Shown piece after piece: positions 8,618 through 19,399 of a stretch of DNA of 64,000 nt. Below the pieces are notes generated by a model. It worked only from the letters and a program-made list of their open reading frames with translations. It did no database searches and was not told the origin of the DNA. The stretch comes from Acidisoma sp. L85. GTDB lineage: Bacteria; Pseudomonadota; Alphaproteobacteria; Acetobacterales; Acetobacteraceae. Positions within the stretch are counted from its first letter, which is position 1, and every line of letters starts with the position of its first letter. Position numbers and translations under genes: made by a program. Where the stretch lies: NCBI RefSeq assembly GCF_009765865.1, contig NZ_LMUQ01000003.1:1-64000 (forward strand), in the 5' to 3' direction.

Positions 8618-10402
8618 ATGGACGCACTACCCCCAAAAGTCGCGGCGACCAAACACGCCACGTCAAAGGCTTATGAGAGCCACTTCAAAGCCGATGGCGC
8701 TGCTCACGACAAGGCGCCGAAATGGGCGAAGTACCGCACGGAGATGACTGGCGAGTTTCCGCTCCCGTATCGTGGCGGCAAGGATCCGCTGGCCGAGCAA
8801 ATCGGCAAATTCGTCGGCAAGCTCGACATGCTCCGGCCGGAGAAGGGCGGTCCTGCCTATCTCGGTGACAGCGGCGCACTCACCTGGACCTACCCCGAAG
8901 TCAAGGATGTGAAAATTGCCCGTGAGATGGGCACCCTTGAGGGCGTTCTCGATGAGGTCGTGGGGATGTTCCAGGGCCTCGGCAATTGGGGCAGTCCGCT
9001 GACGATGTGCAACGTGCTGCCGCAGGGCAACACTGCGGCGATCATGGCATCTATGATGGCGCAGGTGTTCGCGCCCAGTCTGATCGAGGGCGAATACTCC
9101 TGGAACGTGCAACGTGCCGAGCTCGAGACGGCGGGCATGCTTGGTAACCTGATCGGCTGGGACCCACTCAACACCGGTGCGATCTTCACGTGGGGCGGCA
9201 GCGGGTGTTGGACCTACGGCCTTAAATACGGGCTTACGCGCGTGCTGCCGCATTCGCGCGAGAAGGGCATCCGCACTGACGCCAAGGTCATCTGCTCGCA
9301 GCAGGCCCACTACGTGCAGGAGAACGCCAGCGACTGGACCGGGATCGGCATGGACAACGTCGTTCGTGTACAGACCGATGTTGTCACCAACCAGATGGAT
9401 GTCGTCGACCTCGAGCGCATCCTCAAGGAACTTACGGCGTCGAAGACGCCGGTTGCGGCCATCGTCTGCACGATGGGCACGACAGACTCCAGTGCCTTCG
9501 ACCCCATCGCCAAAGTGCGTGCGCTGCTCGATCGCTACCCGAATCCCGAAGGCTTCGGCAAGGCGATCCTCTACGCGGACGCCGTGGTCGGATGGTCATG
9601 GATTTACTTTAAGGACTATGACTTCGCCACAAATCCGCTCGGTTTCTCCGATCGCGTTCTGCCGATTCTGCGGCAGAACGGCGAGATGATGAAGGAGATC
9701 GAGCACGCGGACTGCGTGGGTATCGACTTCCACAAGGTCGGTTTCGCGCCATACGTTAGTAGCTGTTTCCTCTACAAGGACGCCGCCGCGTTTGAATCCC
9801 TGCACCGCCGTGGCAAAGACGCATATCTTCAAGTCCGCACGCCATATAATCCGATGTATTATACGCTGGAAGTGTCGCGGACCTGCTCCGGCGCGCTCGC
9901 TGGCTGGGCGACGCTGAAATACTTCGGTCTTGAGGGCATGCAGGCGATCCTCGGCGGAATCCTGGAGACCAAGTACTACCTCGAGGATCTCGTCGACACA
10001 CAACCCGATATGGTATGCGTCAATCCTGAAGACACCGGCCTCATCACGTTGTTTCGCGTCTATCCTAAGGGCACGAACGCGAAGGCGCAGTTCACTAAGG
10101 AACTGACCGAACCCGCAGGGCGCGCAGACCTCATCAAGAACAATCAGTTGACCGAAGCCGTCGGCAACAAGCTGTTCGAGTGGTTCCGCGCCGGCAAGAA
10201 GCTCGACGGCAAATACACGCCGTGGATGAGTTTCAGCACTGGCTTCCGGGTCGCTGACTACAACCGGGATGAGCAGGATTCAGAAGAAGTCGTGTTCGCG
10301 CTGAAATCCTTCCCGATGAATGTTTTCGTCACGCCGGAAACCATGAAATGGGCTGTCCACTGCGTGCATGCTGCCCGCGACGAAGTGCTCAAGGACGCCT
10401 GA
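8618..10402 (+). CDS. group II PLP-dependent amino-acid decarboxylase (glutamate decarboxylase-like)
   Basis: A 594-residue pyridoxal-phosphate decarboxylase. The PLP lysine is in GIDFHKVGFAPY (Lys373), preceded by the ADAVVGWSW segment that carries the cofactor-ring aspartate. It probably converts glutamate (possibly another acidic amino acid) to the amine plus CO2, consuming one cytoplasmic proton. The call of glutamate rests mainly on the adjacent GadC-like antiporter; the protein is longer than and different from classical GadB (about 466 residues), so the substrate is open. I chose the ATG at 8618, after an ACGAGG ribosome site. The frame is open back to 8417, but that part is Pro/Arg-rich and contains the regulatory motif. 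First gene of an acid-resistance-type operon. Confidence 0.82.
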   Translation: MDALPPKVAATKHATSKAYESHFKADGAAHDKAPKWAKYRTEMTGEFPLPYRGGKDPLAEQIGKFVGKLDMLRPEKGGPAYLGDSGALTWTYPEVKDVKIAREMGTLEGVLDEVVGMFQGLGNWGSPLTMCNVLPQGNTAAIMASMMAQVFAPSLIEGEYSWNVQRAELETAGMLGNLIGWDPLNTGAIFTWGGSGCWTYGLKYGLTRVLPHSREKGIRTDAKVICSQQAHYVQENASDWTGIGMDNVVRVQTDVVTNQMDVVDLERILKELTASKTPVAAIVCTMGTTDSSAFDPIAKVRALLDRYPNPEGFGKAILYADAVVGWSWIYFKDYDFATNPLGFSDRVLPILRQNGEMMKEIEHADCVGIDFHKVGFAPYVSSCFLYKDAAAFESLHRRGKDAYLQVRTPYNPMYYTLEVSRTCSGALAGWATLKYFGLEGMQAILGGILETKYYLEDLVDTQPDMVCVNPEDTGLITLFRVYPKGTNAKAQFTKELTEPAGRADLIKNNQLTEAVGNKLFEWFRAGKKLDGKYTPWMSFSTGFRVADYNRDEQDSEEVVFALKSFPMNVFVTPETMKWAVHCVHAARDEVLKDA

Positions 10403-10421
10403 TCTTCGTCGGTTGATCCAG

Positions 10422-10445
10422 ACGGTCGGCCATTAGGCCGACCGT
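10422..10445 (+). terminator. strong hairpin between decarboxylase and antiporter genes
   Basis: A perfect 10-bp inverted repeat, ACGGTCGGCC (10422-10431) and GGCCGACCGT (10436-10445), with an ATTA loop. No T-run follows, so it may be a partial terminator, attenuator or mRNA-stabilising stem that sets the ratio of enzyme to transporter rather than a full stop. Confidence 0.6.
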
Positions 10446-10467
10446 TGCCTTGAACGATGGGGTTATC

Positions 10468-12060
10468 ATGCCACCGCAGGACACAGCCGCCGGCCTGAAT
10501 CCCGTGCTTCCCCTGGGCACCGGCACTCACCGCACCGGAAAGAAAACCGTCGTCATCGGCGTGATGGCCTTCGCCATCATGAATTTCACAACGGTTGTCA
10601 GCCTGCGCGGCCTTCCCGCCGAGGCGGAATATGGTTTGGTGTCGATCTTCTACTTCGTGTTCGCCGCCATCGTGGCGCTGATACCGGTAGCGCTCATCGC
10701 GGCCGAACTGGCGGCGACGTTTCCGCAGAACGGCGGCATCTTCCGCTGGGTTGGCGAAGCGTTCGGACCCCGCTGGGGGTTTGCCGCAGTCTACTGGCAG
10801 TGGCAGGCGTGGATGCTTTGGTTGCCGACCGTACTGATCTTCGGCTCGTCGGCCGTCGCTTTCATTTGGTGGCCGCAGCATTTCGATTCCGCGCTCGCCG
10901 GCAACAAGCTCTATACGATCGCCATGCTGCTCGTGGTCTTCTGGGCAACGACGTTGTTCACCTTTCGCGGCATGGGGGCTTCGGTCAGGCTGAGCACGCT
11001 CGGCGGGCTGTTCGGCACCATCATTCCCGGCGGTATCCTGATCGCCCTGGCGGCGCTCTACGTCGCGATGGGGAAACACATCCAAATGCCGCTGAACACC
11101 GGCTTCTTTCCAGATTTCGGTAACGCCGGGAACATGGTTCTCGCCGCAAGCATCTTCCTGTTCTACGCCGGTATGGAGACGCAGGCGGTCCATGTGCGGA
11201 ACCTAAAGAATCCGACGCGCGATTATCCGCTGGCGATCCTGCTGGCGACAGTCCTTACGGTCGTGATTTTCGTGCTCGGCACGCTCGCGGTCGGCGTGAT
11301 CATCCCGCACAAGGACATCAACCTCGCGCAGAGCCTTTTGACCGCCTATCGCCAGCTTTGGGCGTCGATCGGGCTGCCTTGGCTGGGCAACGTCATGGCC
11401 GCCATGGTTGCGTTCGGCGTCCTCGGCCAGGTGAGCGTCGTCGTCGCCGGTCCCTCGGTCGGACTGCTAAGCGTCGCCAAGGCCGGGTATCTGCCGCACG
11501 TTCTGCAACGCACAAATTCGCACGGAATCCCTGTGGCAATCTTACTTCTTCAAGGCGTAATCGGCACCGCGCTTTGTTTGGCCTTTACAGTGCTGCCATC
11601 GGTGGAATCGACCTTCGAGATCCTCGGCCAGCTGTCAAATATTATGTTTCTTACGATGTATCTTGTCATGTTCGTTGCGGCGATCCGGCTACGCTACACG
11701 CAACCCGACAAGCCGCGTCCGTTCAAGATCCCCGGCGGCAACTACGGCATGTGGATCGTCGGCGTGATAGGATTGCTCGGCTCATTGATCGCCGGCTTCC
11801 TGAGCTTCCTGCCGCCGCGGCAGATCGCGACAGGAAGTCCGGAGATCTATATTGGCTTGCTGCTTGCCGGCACCCTGCTCGAGATCGCTATCCCATTCGT
11901 CATCTTCGCCTTCCACAAGAAAGGCTGGAAAGCGCCGGACTCCGATTTCGAGCCGTTTGACTGGCAGACTGAGGGGCGCAGTGCCGGTCAAGTTTCGAAG
12001 GGGCGCCCGCTCGTGCCCGGACTAGCGATTGCCATTCCGCCTGTGGCCGTGGCAAAGTGA
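10468..12060 (+). CDS. gadC: GadC-like amino-acid antiporter (APC family)
   Basis: A 530-residue APC-superfamily permease with about twelve membrane segments. Landmarks are the first-helix region GKKTVVIGVMAFAIMNFTT, the FPQNGGIFRWVGEAFG loop typical of the glutamate/GABA antiporter group, and a polar C-terminal tail of about 45 residues. It most likely exchanges external glutamate (or glutamine) for the decarboxylation product made by the upstream enzyme, exporting proton equivalents and building membrane potential. I use the ATG at 10468, preceded by GATGGGG; an in-frame TTG at 10450 is the alternative. It begins 65 bp after the decarboxylase, just past a hairpin, and its stop overlaps the GTG start of the next gene. 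Substrate is inferred from context. Confidence 0.82.
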   Translation: MPPQDTAAGLNPVLPLGTGTHRTGKKTVVIGVMAFAIMNFTTVVSLRGLPAEAEYGLVSIFYFVFAAIVALIPVALIAAELAATFPQNGGIFRWVGEAFGPRWGFAAVYWQWQAWMLWLPTVLIFGSSAVAFIWWPQHFDSALAGNKLYTIAMLLVVFWATTLFTFRGMGASVRLSTLGGLFGTIIPGGILIALAALYVAMGKHIQMPLNTGFFPDFGNAGNMVLAASIFLFYAGMETQAVHVRNLKNPTRDYPLAILLATVLTVVIFVLGTLAVGVIIPHKDINLAQSLLTAYRQLWASIGLPWLGNVMAAMVAFGVLGQVSVVVAGPSVGLLSVAKAGYLPHVLQRTNSHGIPVAILLLQGVIGTALCLAFTVLPSVESTFEILGQLSNIMFLTMYLVMFVAAIRLRYTQPDKPRPFKIPGGNYGMWIVGVIGLLGSLIAGFLSFLPPRQIATGSPEIYIGLLLAGTLLEIAIPFVIFAFHKKGWKAPDSDFEPFDWQTEGRSAGQVSKGRPLVPGLAIAIPPVAVAK

Positions 12061-13052
12061 CCCAGGCAACCCGAATGCGGTGGGACAGACGCCTCGCCGA
12101 GAGCGCCGCGATTGGCTGTTTGACCGCCGCCATAGCCGGCACTTCGGCGTATGCGCAGCAACCGGATAGCGCGACCCAGTCGCAATGGTTCACCGGACCG
12201 CTCGTGGCACCCTCTCCCGCGCTGTCGGCAGCAGGTGACTTCGAGACCGAGCCTTACGCCGTGTACACCGGCAACACCGGCAGCTACGCCGGCAACTGGA
12301 GCCATCGCTCGGTCACGACCGATCTGAGCGAGGCGCAGTCAGAAACGTTGCTCGAGTACGGCATCACCGACCGATTGAGCATACAGGCTGTGCCTTCCTT
12401 CGGCGCTCTGTGGACAGGTAGAAACTCGTCGTTTGGCGCGGGCGATCTCCCAGTGGAACTGAAATATCGGTTCAACGACCAGAACGTCGCAACCGGTGCA
12501 CCATCGATGACAGCGTTTCTCGGCATGAGCTTCCCGTTGGGCGGATATGATCGGCTGACGACTCCAAGCATTGGCCAGGGCAGCGGCGCCTTCACGATCA
12601 AGGAAGGCGTATTGCTGCAATCGCTGTTCGATACCCCGGGCAACCATCCGCTGCGGCTGCGGCTCTACGCTGACGCGTTCGAGCCGTTCGCGGCGGCGTC
12701 GGTTAGCGACATCAGCGTGTACGGGACGGCACAAGGATTTCATGGCCACGTAACCCCGGGCTTTGCCACCGACACTGGCCTCGGCGTCGAGTATGGATTG
12801 AGCCAGCGCTGGGTGCTGGCACTCGACCTGGTGCAGGACTACGCAAATACGACGCTGGTTAGCGGGGCGATCGGCGCGGCGGCAGTTACGACATTGAAAA
12901 GCCCTGCTAGCATCGCGATCTCGGTCGCGCCCGCAGTCGAATATAACTTCTCTGGCAATGTGGGAATGATCGCCGGCGTGCAGCTCTCCGTTGCCGGGCG
13001 CAATACCGCCTCGTACGTAGCGCCGCAGATAGCTCTGAGCGCTTCCTTCTAG
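12057..13052 (+). CDS. outer-membrane beta-barrel protein of unknown substrate
   Basis: A 331-residue exported protein. The N-terminus has a signal peptide ending near TSAYAQQ (about residue 33), and the rest is rich in alternating polar and aromatic strands ending in Phe (ALSASF), as expected of an outer-membrane barrel. It resembles the transporter/porin-like barrel proteins found beside catabolic genes. The GTG start overlaps the antiporter stop (GTGA), so translation is coupled. In this operon it may let amino acids cross the outer membrane, but that is inference; no specific family could be assigned. Confidence 0.7.
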   Translation: MTQATRMRWDRRLAESAAIGCLTAAIAGTSAYAQQPDSATQSQWFTGPLVAPSPALSAAGDFETEPYAVYTGNTGSYAGNWSHRSVTTDLSEAQSETLLEYGITDRLSIQAVPSFGALWTGRNSSFGAGDLPVELKYRFNDQNVATGAPSMTAFLGMSFPLGGYDRLTTPSIGQGSGAFTIKEGVLLQSLFDTPGNHPLRLRLYADAFEPFAAASVSDISVYGTAQGFHGHVTPGFATDTGLGVEYGLSQRWVLALDLVQDYANTTLVSGAIGAAAVTTLKSPASIAISVAPAVEYNFSGNVGMIAGVQLSVAGRNTASYVAPQIALSASF

Positions 13053-13089
13053 CATGATATCCGCAACCCGCCCCGTGCAGAGGAGTCTA

Positions 13090-14175
13090 ATGGCTATAAA
13101 TTCGCCGCTGGCTACACAAGTCTTAATGATCAGCCTCGTTTTCGCGAGCACTCTTCCCGCTGCCGGGTGGTGCGCTGAGTCAGTTAAGCCTAACGTCTTC
13201 ATCGCCGCGACAGGCGGGACGATCGCCGGGACGCAAGCAAATGTCGAGCAGCACGGCTACACTGCGGGGCAGCTTGGAGTTGCGTCATTGATCGCTGCGG
13301 TGCCGCAACTCAAGGACATTGCGGCAGTCACTGGCGAGCAGGTCATGAACATACCGAGCCAGGACATGAACGATGCTGCCTGGCTGAAGCTCGCGAGGCG
13401 GCTCGAGGAACTCGAGCATTCGGCTGGGCTGGACGGGATTGTCGTCACGCACGGCACCGACACGATGGAGGAGACGTCAATGTTCGTGGCGCTGACCGTC
13501 GATACACCCAAACCGATCGTGTTCACGGGGTCGATGCGCCCCGCCACGGCCGTCAGTGCGGACGGTCCGATGAACCTGTACAACGCGGTGGCCGTAGCCG
13601 GCAGTGCCGCGGCTAGATCGTGCGGCGTTATGGTCGCCTTCAACGACCAGATCCATTCGGCGCGATACGTCTACAAAACGAATACAACGAGGCCGGATGC
13701 GTTTCAGTCGGTCGACAGAGGCCCGATCGGCACGGTTGATACCGGGCAGGTCGACATCTTCGGCGTCTGCGCTGCCGGGACCGCGTCCCCGGCGCCCAAG
13801 GTCCCGATTGCCGACATCCACGAGCTACCTAAAGTTGAGATCATCTACGCCTATGCGGGGATGGGGCGGGATCTCATCGACGCAGCGGTCCACGCGGGCG
13901 CGAAGGGCCTTGTAATCGCCGGCGTCGGGGATGGAAACATCACCAATGAGGCGCTCGCTGGCCTGCGCGACGCGCGGGCGAAGGGAACGGTCATTGTTCG
14001 CAGCACCCGTGTCGTTAGCGGCTTCACGCTCCGAAATGCCGAGGTCAACGACGATACTGAGGGCTTTGTGGCGTCATCCGAGTTCAAGCCCTCGAAGGCG
14101 CGCGTGGTGCTACAGATCGCCTTGTTGAAGACGTCGTCGCTCAGCGAAATCCAGAAATATTTCGACACTTGGTGA
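13090..14175 (+). CDS. ansB: periplasmic type II L-asparaginase
   Basis: A 361-residue asparaginase/glutaminase, hydrolysing asparagine to aspartate and ammonia. The two catalytic threonine motifs are intact: ATGGTIAG (Thr44) and THGTDTMEET (Thr123-Asp124). A signal peptide covers about residues 1-30 (LVFASTLPAAGWCAE), so the enzyme acts in the periplasm. I prefer the ATG at 13090, which follows AGAGGAG at a proper distance; an upstream ATG at 13054 is in frame but lacks a ribosome site. In this operon it would supply aspartate to AspT and the aspartate decarboxylase, while the ammonia released buffers the periplasm against acid (inference). Confidence 0.88.
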   Translation: MAINSPLATQVLMISLVFASTLPAAGWCAESVKPNVFIAATGGTIAGTQANVEQHGYTAGQLGVASLIAAVPQLKDIAAVTGEQVMNIPSQDMNDAAWLKLARRLEELEHSAGLDGIVVTHGTDTMEETSMFVALTVDTPKPIVFTGSMRPATAVSADGPMNLYNAVAVAGSAAARSCGVMVAFNDQIHSARYVYKTNTTRPDAFQSVDRGPIGTVDTGQVDIFGVCAAGTASPAPKVPIADIHELPKVEIIYAYAGMGRDLIDAAVHAGAKGLVIAGVGDGNITNEALAGLRDARAKGTVIVRSTRVVSGFTLRNAEVNDDTEGFVASSEFKPSKARVVLQIALLKTSSLSEIQKYFDTW

Positions 14176-15849
<1,674 letters not shown>

Positions 15850-15898
15850 CCGGACCAGCGTCAGAATCTCGTTTGCCCACACCCAAGGAGTTGCATCA

Positions 15899-17602
15899 AT
15901 GCTGAGCACGGTTCTGACCGCCCGCCCCGAGCTCGCGCTGTTTGCCGCTTTGGTGATCGGTTACGGGGTGGGCTCAATCAAGATCGGCCCCTTCAAGCTT
16001 GGTGGCGTCGCCGGCACCCTTCTCGCCGCTTTGCTGATTGGGCAGATCGGCATCCATGTCGATGCTGACCTTCAGCGCTTCATGTTCACACTGTTCGTCT
16101 TTGCGCTGGGCTTTTCGGTGGCACCAACATTTTTCGCCAGCATCGACAAGACGACCTGGACGTGGGGACTGCTTGTCGTCATCGAGATCGTCCTGATCAT
16201 CGTCGTGGCTTTCGTTGCAACTTGGCTGTTTAAATTGGACGTAGGGACGGCAAGCGGACTGCTCGCAGGCGCGGCGACAGAATCCGCTATGGTCGGCACA
16301 GCCAGTGAGGCAATCGGGAAGCTTGGGCTGGCCGCTGCCGACATGAAGGCCCAGCAGGCGAATGTCGCGACTTCCTATGCCCTTGCCTACGTCTTCAGCC
16401 TGATCACGATCGTCATGTTCTCCAGCCAGATCGCGCCCAGGCTACTTGGAATCGACCTGCGGAAGGAGGCGGGTAAAACTATGGCGAGGTTAGGGGGAGC
16501 CGATTCCAATTTGGACTCAGACCAGGGCAAGGCGTTTCCCACGCTGGTCAGTCGCGGCTTTGGCGTCGTAGCTGCTGCAGGCAAGACCGTTGAGGCCGTG
16601 GAACTGGCTCTCGGCGGAAATGCGACCATCGAGGGGCTCCGGCGCCACGCCGCCGATGTCAAGGTGACCGGCGACTGCAGGTTCGAGACCGGCGATGAGG
16701 TGGCGGTCGCCGGTTTGCGCACGGCTCTAATTGACGCGGCTCGCGTGATCGGCCCCGAGGTCGGCGACCCTTCCGAGGTGGCCTTCACCGTTGAGACACG
16801 GGACGTGGTGCTAACGCGCTGGCCCGAGCATCGCGCCGCGGTAGCTTCGATCGTCGAGTTCCTACGTGCCTCCGCCATCCACGGCGTCTACCTGGCCGGA
16901 ATCACGCGCGACGATCGCAAATTACCGGCGCTGCCAGGCGCCACCGTCCGCCGTGGCGACGTGCTGCAGCTGTTCGGCAAGCCCGAGGACGTAGCGCGGG
17001 CGGCGCACGTCTTGGGCAGTGCTGAAATCCCTGGTCCGATGACGGATTTTGTCTATCTCGGCAGCGGATTGATCGTCGGTATTCTGATCGGAATGATCAC
17101 AGTCCCCGTTGCCGGTGCAGCGTTGTCGCTCGGAAGTGCGGGGGCGCTGCTGTCCGGCCTCGGATTCGGCTGGCTGCGCGCGCGGCGGCCGACCTTCGGG
17201 GCGTTCCCGGTGGCAGCAACTCGGGTTCTGAAGGATCTCGGCCTTGCGATCTTCATTGCGTCCGTCGGCCTGAGCGCCGGGCCGAGCGTGCTGGCATTAC
17301 TGGGCGCGCGTGGGTGGGAACTGCCGATCGCGGCCGTTCTCATCTCTTTGGTCCCAACGGTGGCTTCGCTCTATATCGGCCGCTATCTGCTGCACATGGA
17401 ACCAGCGATCCTCTGCGGCGCGATTGCTGGACAGCAGGCGAGCACACCGGCCATCAACGCCACCGAGGCCGTCGCAGGGAATCCCGTGCCAGTCATCGGC
17501 TACACCGTGACTTACGCCCTCGCTAACGTCGTGCTGCCCCTCTTGGGGCCGATCTTCGTCGCAGTCTTCACCGCGATCTACGGGCACCCCGTCATACCTT
17601 GA
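15899..17602 (+). CDS. aspT: aspartate:alanine antiporter AspT
   Basis: A 567-residue AAE-family transporter. The N-terminal five to six membrane helices (residues 8-185), a central cytoplasmic part with two TrkA-C/RCK-like domains (about 200-375) and a C-terminal helical bundle (380-565) reproduce the AspT architecture. The helix GLLAGAATESAMVGTASEA and its C-terminal counterpart CGAIAGQQASTPAINATEA are the paired substrate-path repeats. AspT exchanges aspartate in for alanine out; with intracellular decarboxylation this is electrogenic and creates proton-motive force. A good ribosome site (AAGGAG) precedes the ATG. It is the last gene of the operon. Confidence 0.92.
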   Translation: MLSTVLTARPELALFAALVIGYGVGSIKIGPFKLGGVAGTLLAALLIGQIGIHVDADLQRFMFTLFVFALGFSVAPTFFASIDKTTWTWGLLVVIEIVLIIVVAFVATWLFKLDVGTASGLLAGAATESAMVGTASEAIGKLGLAAADMKAQQANVATSYALAYVFSLITIVMFSSQIAPRLLGIDLRKEAGKTMARLGGADSNLDSDQGKAFPTLVSRGFGVVAAAGKTVEAVELALGGNATIEGLRRHAADVKVTGDCRFETGDEVAVAGLRTALIDAARVIGPEVGDPSEVAFTVETRDVVLTRWPEHRAAVASIVEFLRASAIHGVYLAGITRDDRKLPALPGATVRRGDVLQLFGKPEDVARAAHVLGSAEIPGPMTDFVYLGSGLIVGILIGMITVPVAGAALSLGSAGALLSGLGFGWLRARRPTFGAFPVAATRVLKDLGLAIFIASVGLSAGPSVLALLGARGWELPIAAVLISLVPTVASLYIGRYLLHMEPAILCGAIAGQQASTPAINATEAVAGNPVPVIGYTVTYALANVVLPLLGPIFVAVFTAIYGHPVIP

Positions 17603-18086
17603 TCGCACCAGCCTCTGGTGTCCCTGCGCCCATTTCGTGATCCGCAGTCTGCGCTTGGCCTCCCGATCAGTTCGGCCCCCTTAGTGGCGCCAACCAAGGC
17701 GCCCTTTCCACCCACATCTCCTTGCGAGTGATCCAGAGCCAGCGACGGCGTTCCAGGCGGCTCCCTGTGTTAGGACCGTAAACGAAATCTATGAACAATC
17801 CGCATCGTGAATTCTAAGCGCAGACAGTTGAGCTCGCCAAGGTCGACGTCCATGGACCGTCATCCAGCGGCCGCTCTTGTCTAGCTGCGTGCAGCAGCGT
17901 CGCCAGAGACGCAGAAGAGGCGATGAAGATCGACGTCTCCGTTGAAATAGAGCAGCATGGGGCGTGAAAAGGGTTGATGATCAATCCGTTTGATCACCCC
18001 CATATGCCTGCGGGTACCGGATGATGGGACAGTGCCGATCAAGGGAAGCACCAAGACTGCAGGTCTGCTTGGCGGATCGATCCCAC
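17603..18086. other. intergenic region between converging aspT and USP genes
   Basis: No supported gene. Two short inverted repeats near the aspT end (CACCAG/CTGGTG around 17606-17620 and GGCGCC twice around 17686-17703) could end transcription of the decarboxylase operon, but neither has a T-run. A minus-strand frame at 17881-18108 is not recognisable. Confidence 0.4.
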
Positions 18087-18917
18087 TCAGTGAGATAGCA
18101 GCGTACAACGTTCCGAGCGCAGAAGAAGATCTTTCGTCACGCCCCCAACTAGCGCCTCCCGGATTTGACTGTGTCCGTATGCCCCAGCGACGATCAGGTC
18201 TGCCTGATAGACGTCCGCAATTGCCGCGAGACCGCCAACATCGTTCCCAGCGGCAGGTTCTACCATAGGATCCGCCGCGATACCGTGGTGCCCCAGCCAG
18301 GCGGCGACATCCGCGATACGTGTCGTCGCGGCCACCAAATCGGACGGGTTGGCGATTTCGACTACGGTGACTTGGCCCGCCAATTTCAAGAGAGGGAGAG
18401 CATCAGCCACGGCCCTGCGTGTTTCCCGCTTGTCCTTCCAGGCGACGACCACACGCCGGACCTTTAACCGATCTATCTCCTCAGGGACCACGAGCAATGG
18501 ACGCCCGCTTTGCATCAAAAGGCTGCCTATATCGGCGTATCGTGGCCGATATAGCGGTGAGTGAATCGTATCTGGCCCTGACAGGACGAGGTCAGCAGCT
18601 CTCGCCTCGTGCGCGAGATACTCGGACAGTGGCGCAATCGTCACTGCTGAGCGCCACTGCAAACTCTTGGCCCGACCGCTAAGTGCGGTTCGAAATTCGG
18701 CTTCGGCCGCCTCTATATCGTTGTTTGTCGCTCGAAGATCCCGATCGAGGATATCGATAGTGCTAAAACCGCTGTCGTCGATGAGCTGGAGCGGCTGGCG
18801 GGCAGCGATGCCGATCACGGAGGCGTCGAACCGCTCCGCAAGTTCACCTGAGACCCTTAAAATCGAAGCATTTTGCTCCCCGGCCTTCAAGTGAACCATC
18901 AAAGTTTTGTAAGTCAT
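18087..18917 (-). CDS. universal stress protein, tandem-domain type (paralogue 1)
   Basis: A 276-residue protein with two USP domains. The C-terminal domain keeps the nucleotide-binding signature LIVAGAYGHSQIREALVGG near residues 240-258; the N-terminal one is degenerate (LVLSGPDTIHSPL). Such proteins accumulate under oxygen limitation, starvation and acid stress. It is about 80% identical by eye to the protein at 23411-24241, so the two arose by duplication. I chose the ATG at 18917 because it aligns with the start of the paralogue and has GGAAGGGAG at the right distance; a GTG three codons upstream is possible. Unlike its paralogue I could not find a clear 17-bp motif in front of it. Confidence 0.9.
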   Translation of the reverse strand: MTYKTLMVHLKAGEQNASILRVSGELAERFDASVIGIAARQPLQLIDDSGFSTIDILDRDLRATNNDIEAAEAEFRTALSGRAKSLQWRSAVTIAPLSEYLAHEARAADLVLSGPDTIHSPLYRPRYADIGSLLMQSGRPLLVVPEEIDRLKVRRVVVAWKDKRETRRAVADALPLLKLAGQVTVVEIANPSDLVAATTRIADVAAWLGHHGIAADPMVEPAAGNDVGGLAAIADVYQADLIVAGAYGHSQIREALVGGVTKDLLLRSERCTLLSH

Positions 18918-19150
18918 GACGTTCACTCCCTTCCGGCGTTCGGACTGCCATGGATGGCAGGCAGTTCTCCTTCACTTGAAAACGACCCTACGCCATCGCG
19001 CGCAGTCCCGTGCGACACCATGAGATCAAAATGGACGGTATGATAACGGAAAGGTAAGATACGCGTAGCGAGCTCCGTGATCAAAGCTGGTTTTCACTGA
19101 GTGATAGACTCCCCGTAGCAGCGACGTTCCCCTGCACGATGCCCGCCCAC

Positions 19151-19399
19151 TCAGACGTCCCCTCCAGATAGTGTACCCAAAAGAGTACCCGGCTCAACGA
19201 CGCTGTTTGCGGCGGCAATAGTGGTCAAGGTTCCGCTGCCCGGGGAGACGATTTCGTGTAGCGCGTCTTCTATCCGAATTTCTGCAATTGGTTCACCGCG
19301 CGAGACGATAGCACCCGTCGTCTGAAACCATCTCTCCAAGATACCTTCCGGCATCATGCTAGATGCCCACAGTGCTTCATCGACCTTGATGTCCAACAT
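19151..19399 (-). CDS. small lipoyl/biotinyl-like domain protein lacking the modified lysine
   Basis: An 82-residue protein made of one biotinyl/lipoyl-attachment fold, similar to the first part of dihydrolipoamide acyltransferases. The hairpin that normally presents lysine (ETDKA or EAMKM) reads here RIEDALHEIVSPGSGTL, with Asp where the lysine should be, so covalent attachment of lipoate or biotin is unlikely. The rest of the fold is well conserved (GPIxRW-like start, PGTLLGTL end). It might be a carrier-like adaptor or a degenerate gene. It is monocistronic on the minus strand, with the 17-bp motif 261 bp upstream, meaning it shares the island's control. GGAGAAG precedes the ATG. Confidence 0.75.
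   Translation of the reverse strand: MLDIKVDEALWASSMMPEGILERWFQTTGAIVSRGEPIAEIRIEDALHEIVSPGSGTLTTIAAANSVVEPGTLLGTLSGGDV

Noticed and set aside
10258-11193. 311-codon minus-strand frame opposite the decarboxylase and antiporter genes
   Set aside because: It is antisense to two well-supported genes and its product is Arg/Asp/His-rich without a family; a high-GC codon shadow.
18990-19070. A possible motif copy before USP paralogue 1 (CGGAAAGGTAAGATA)
   Set aside because: Only CGGAAA matches; spacing and the TAC part are lost, so it was not counted.
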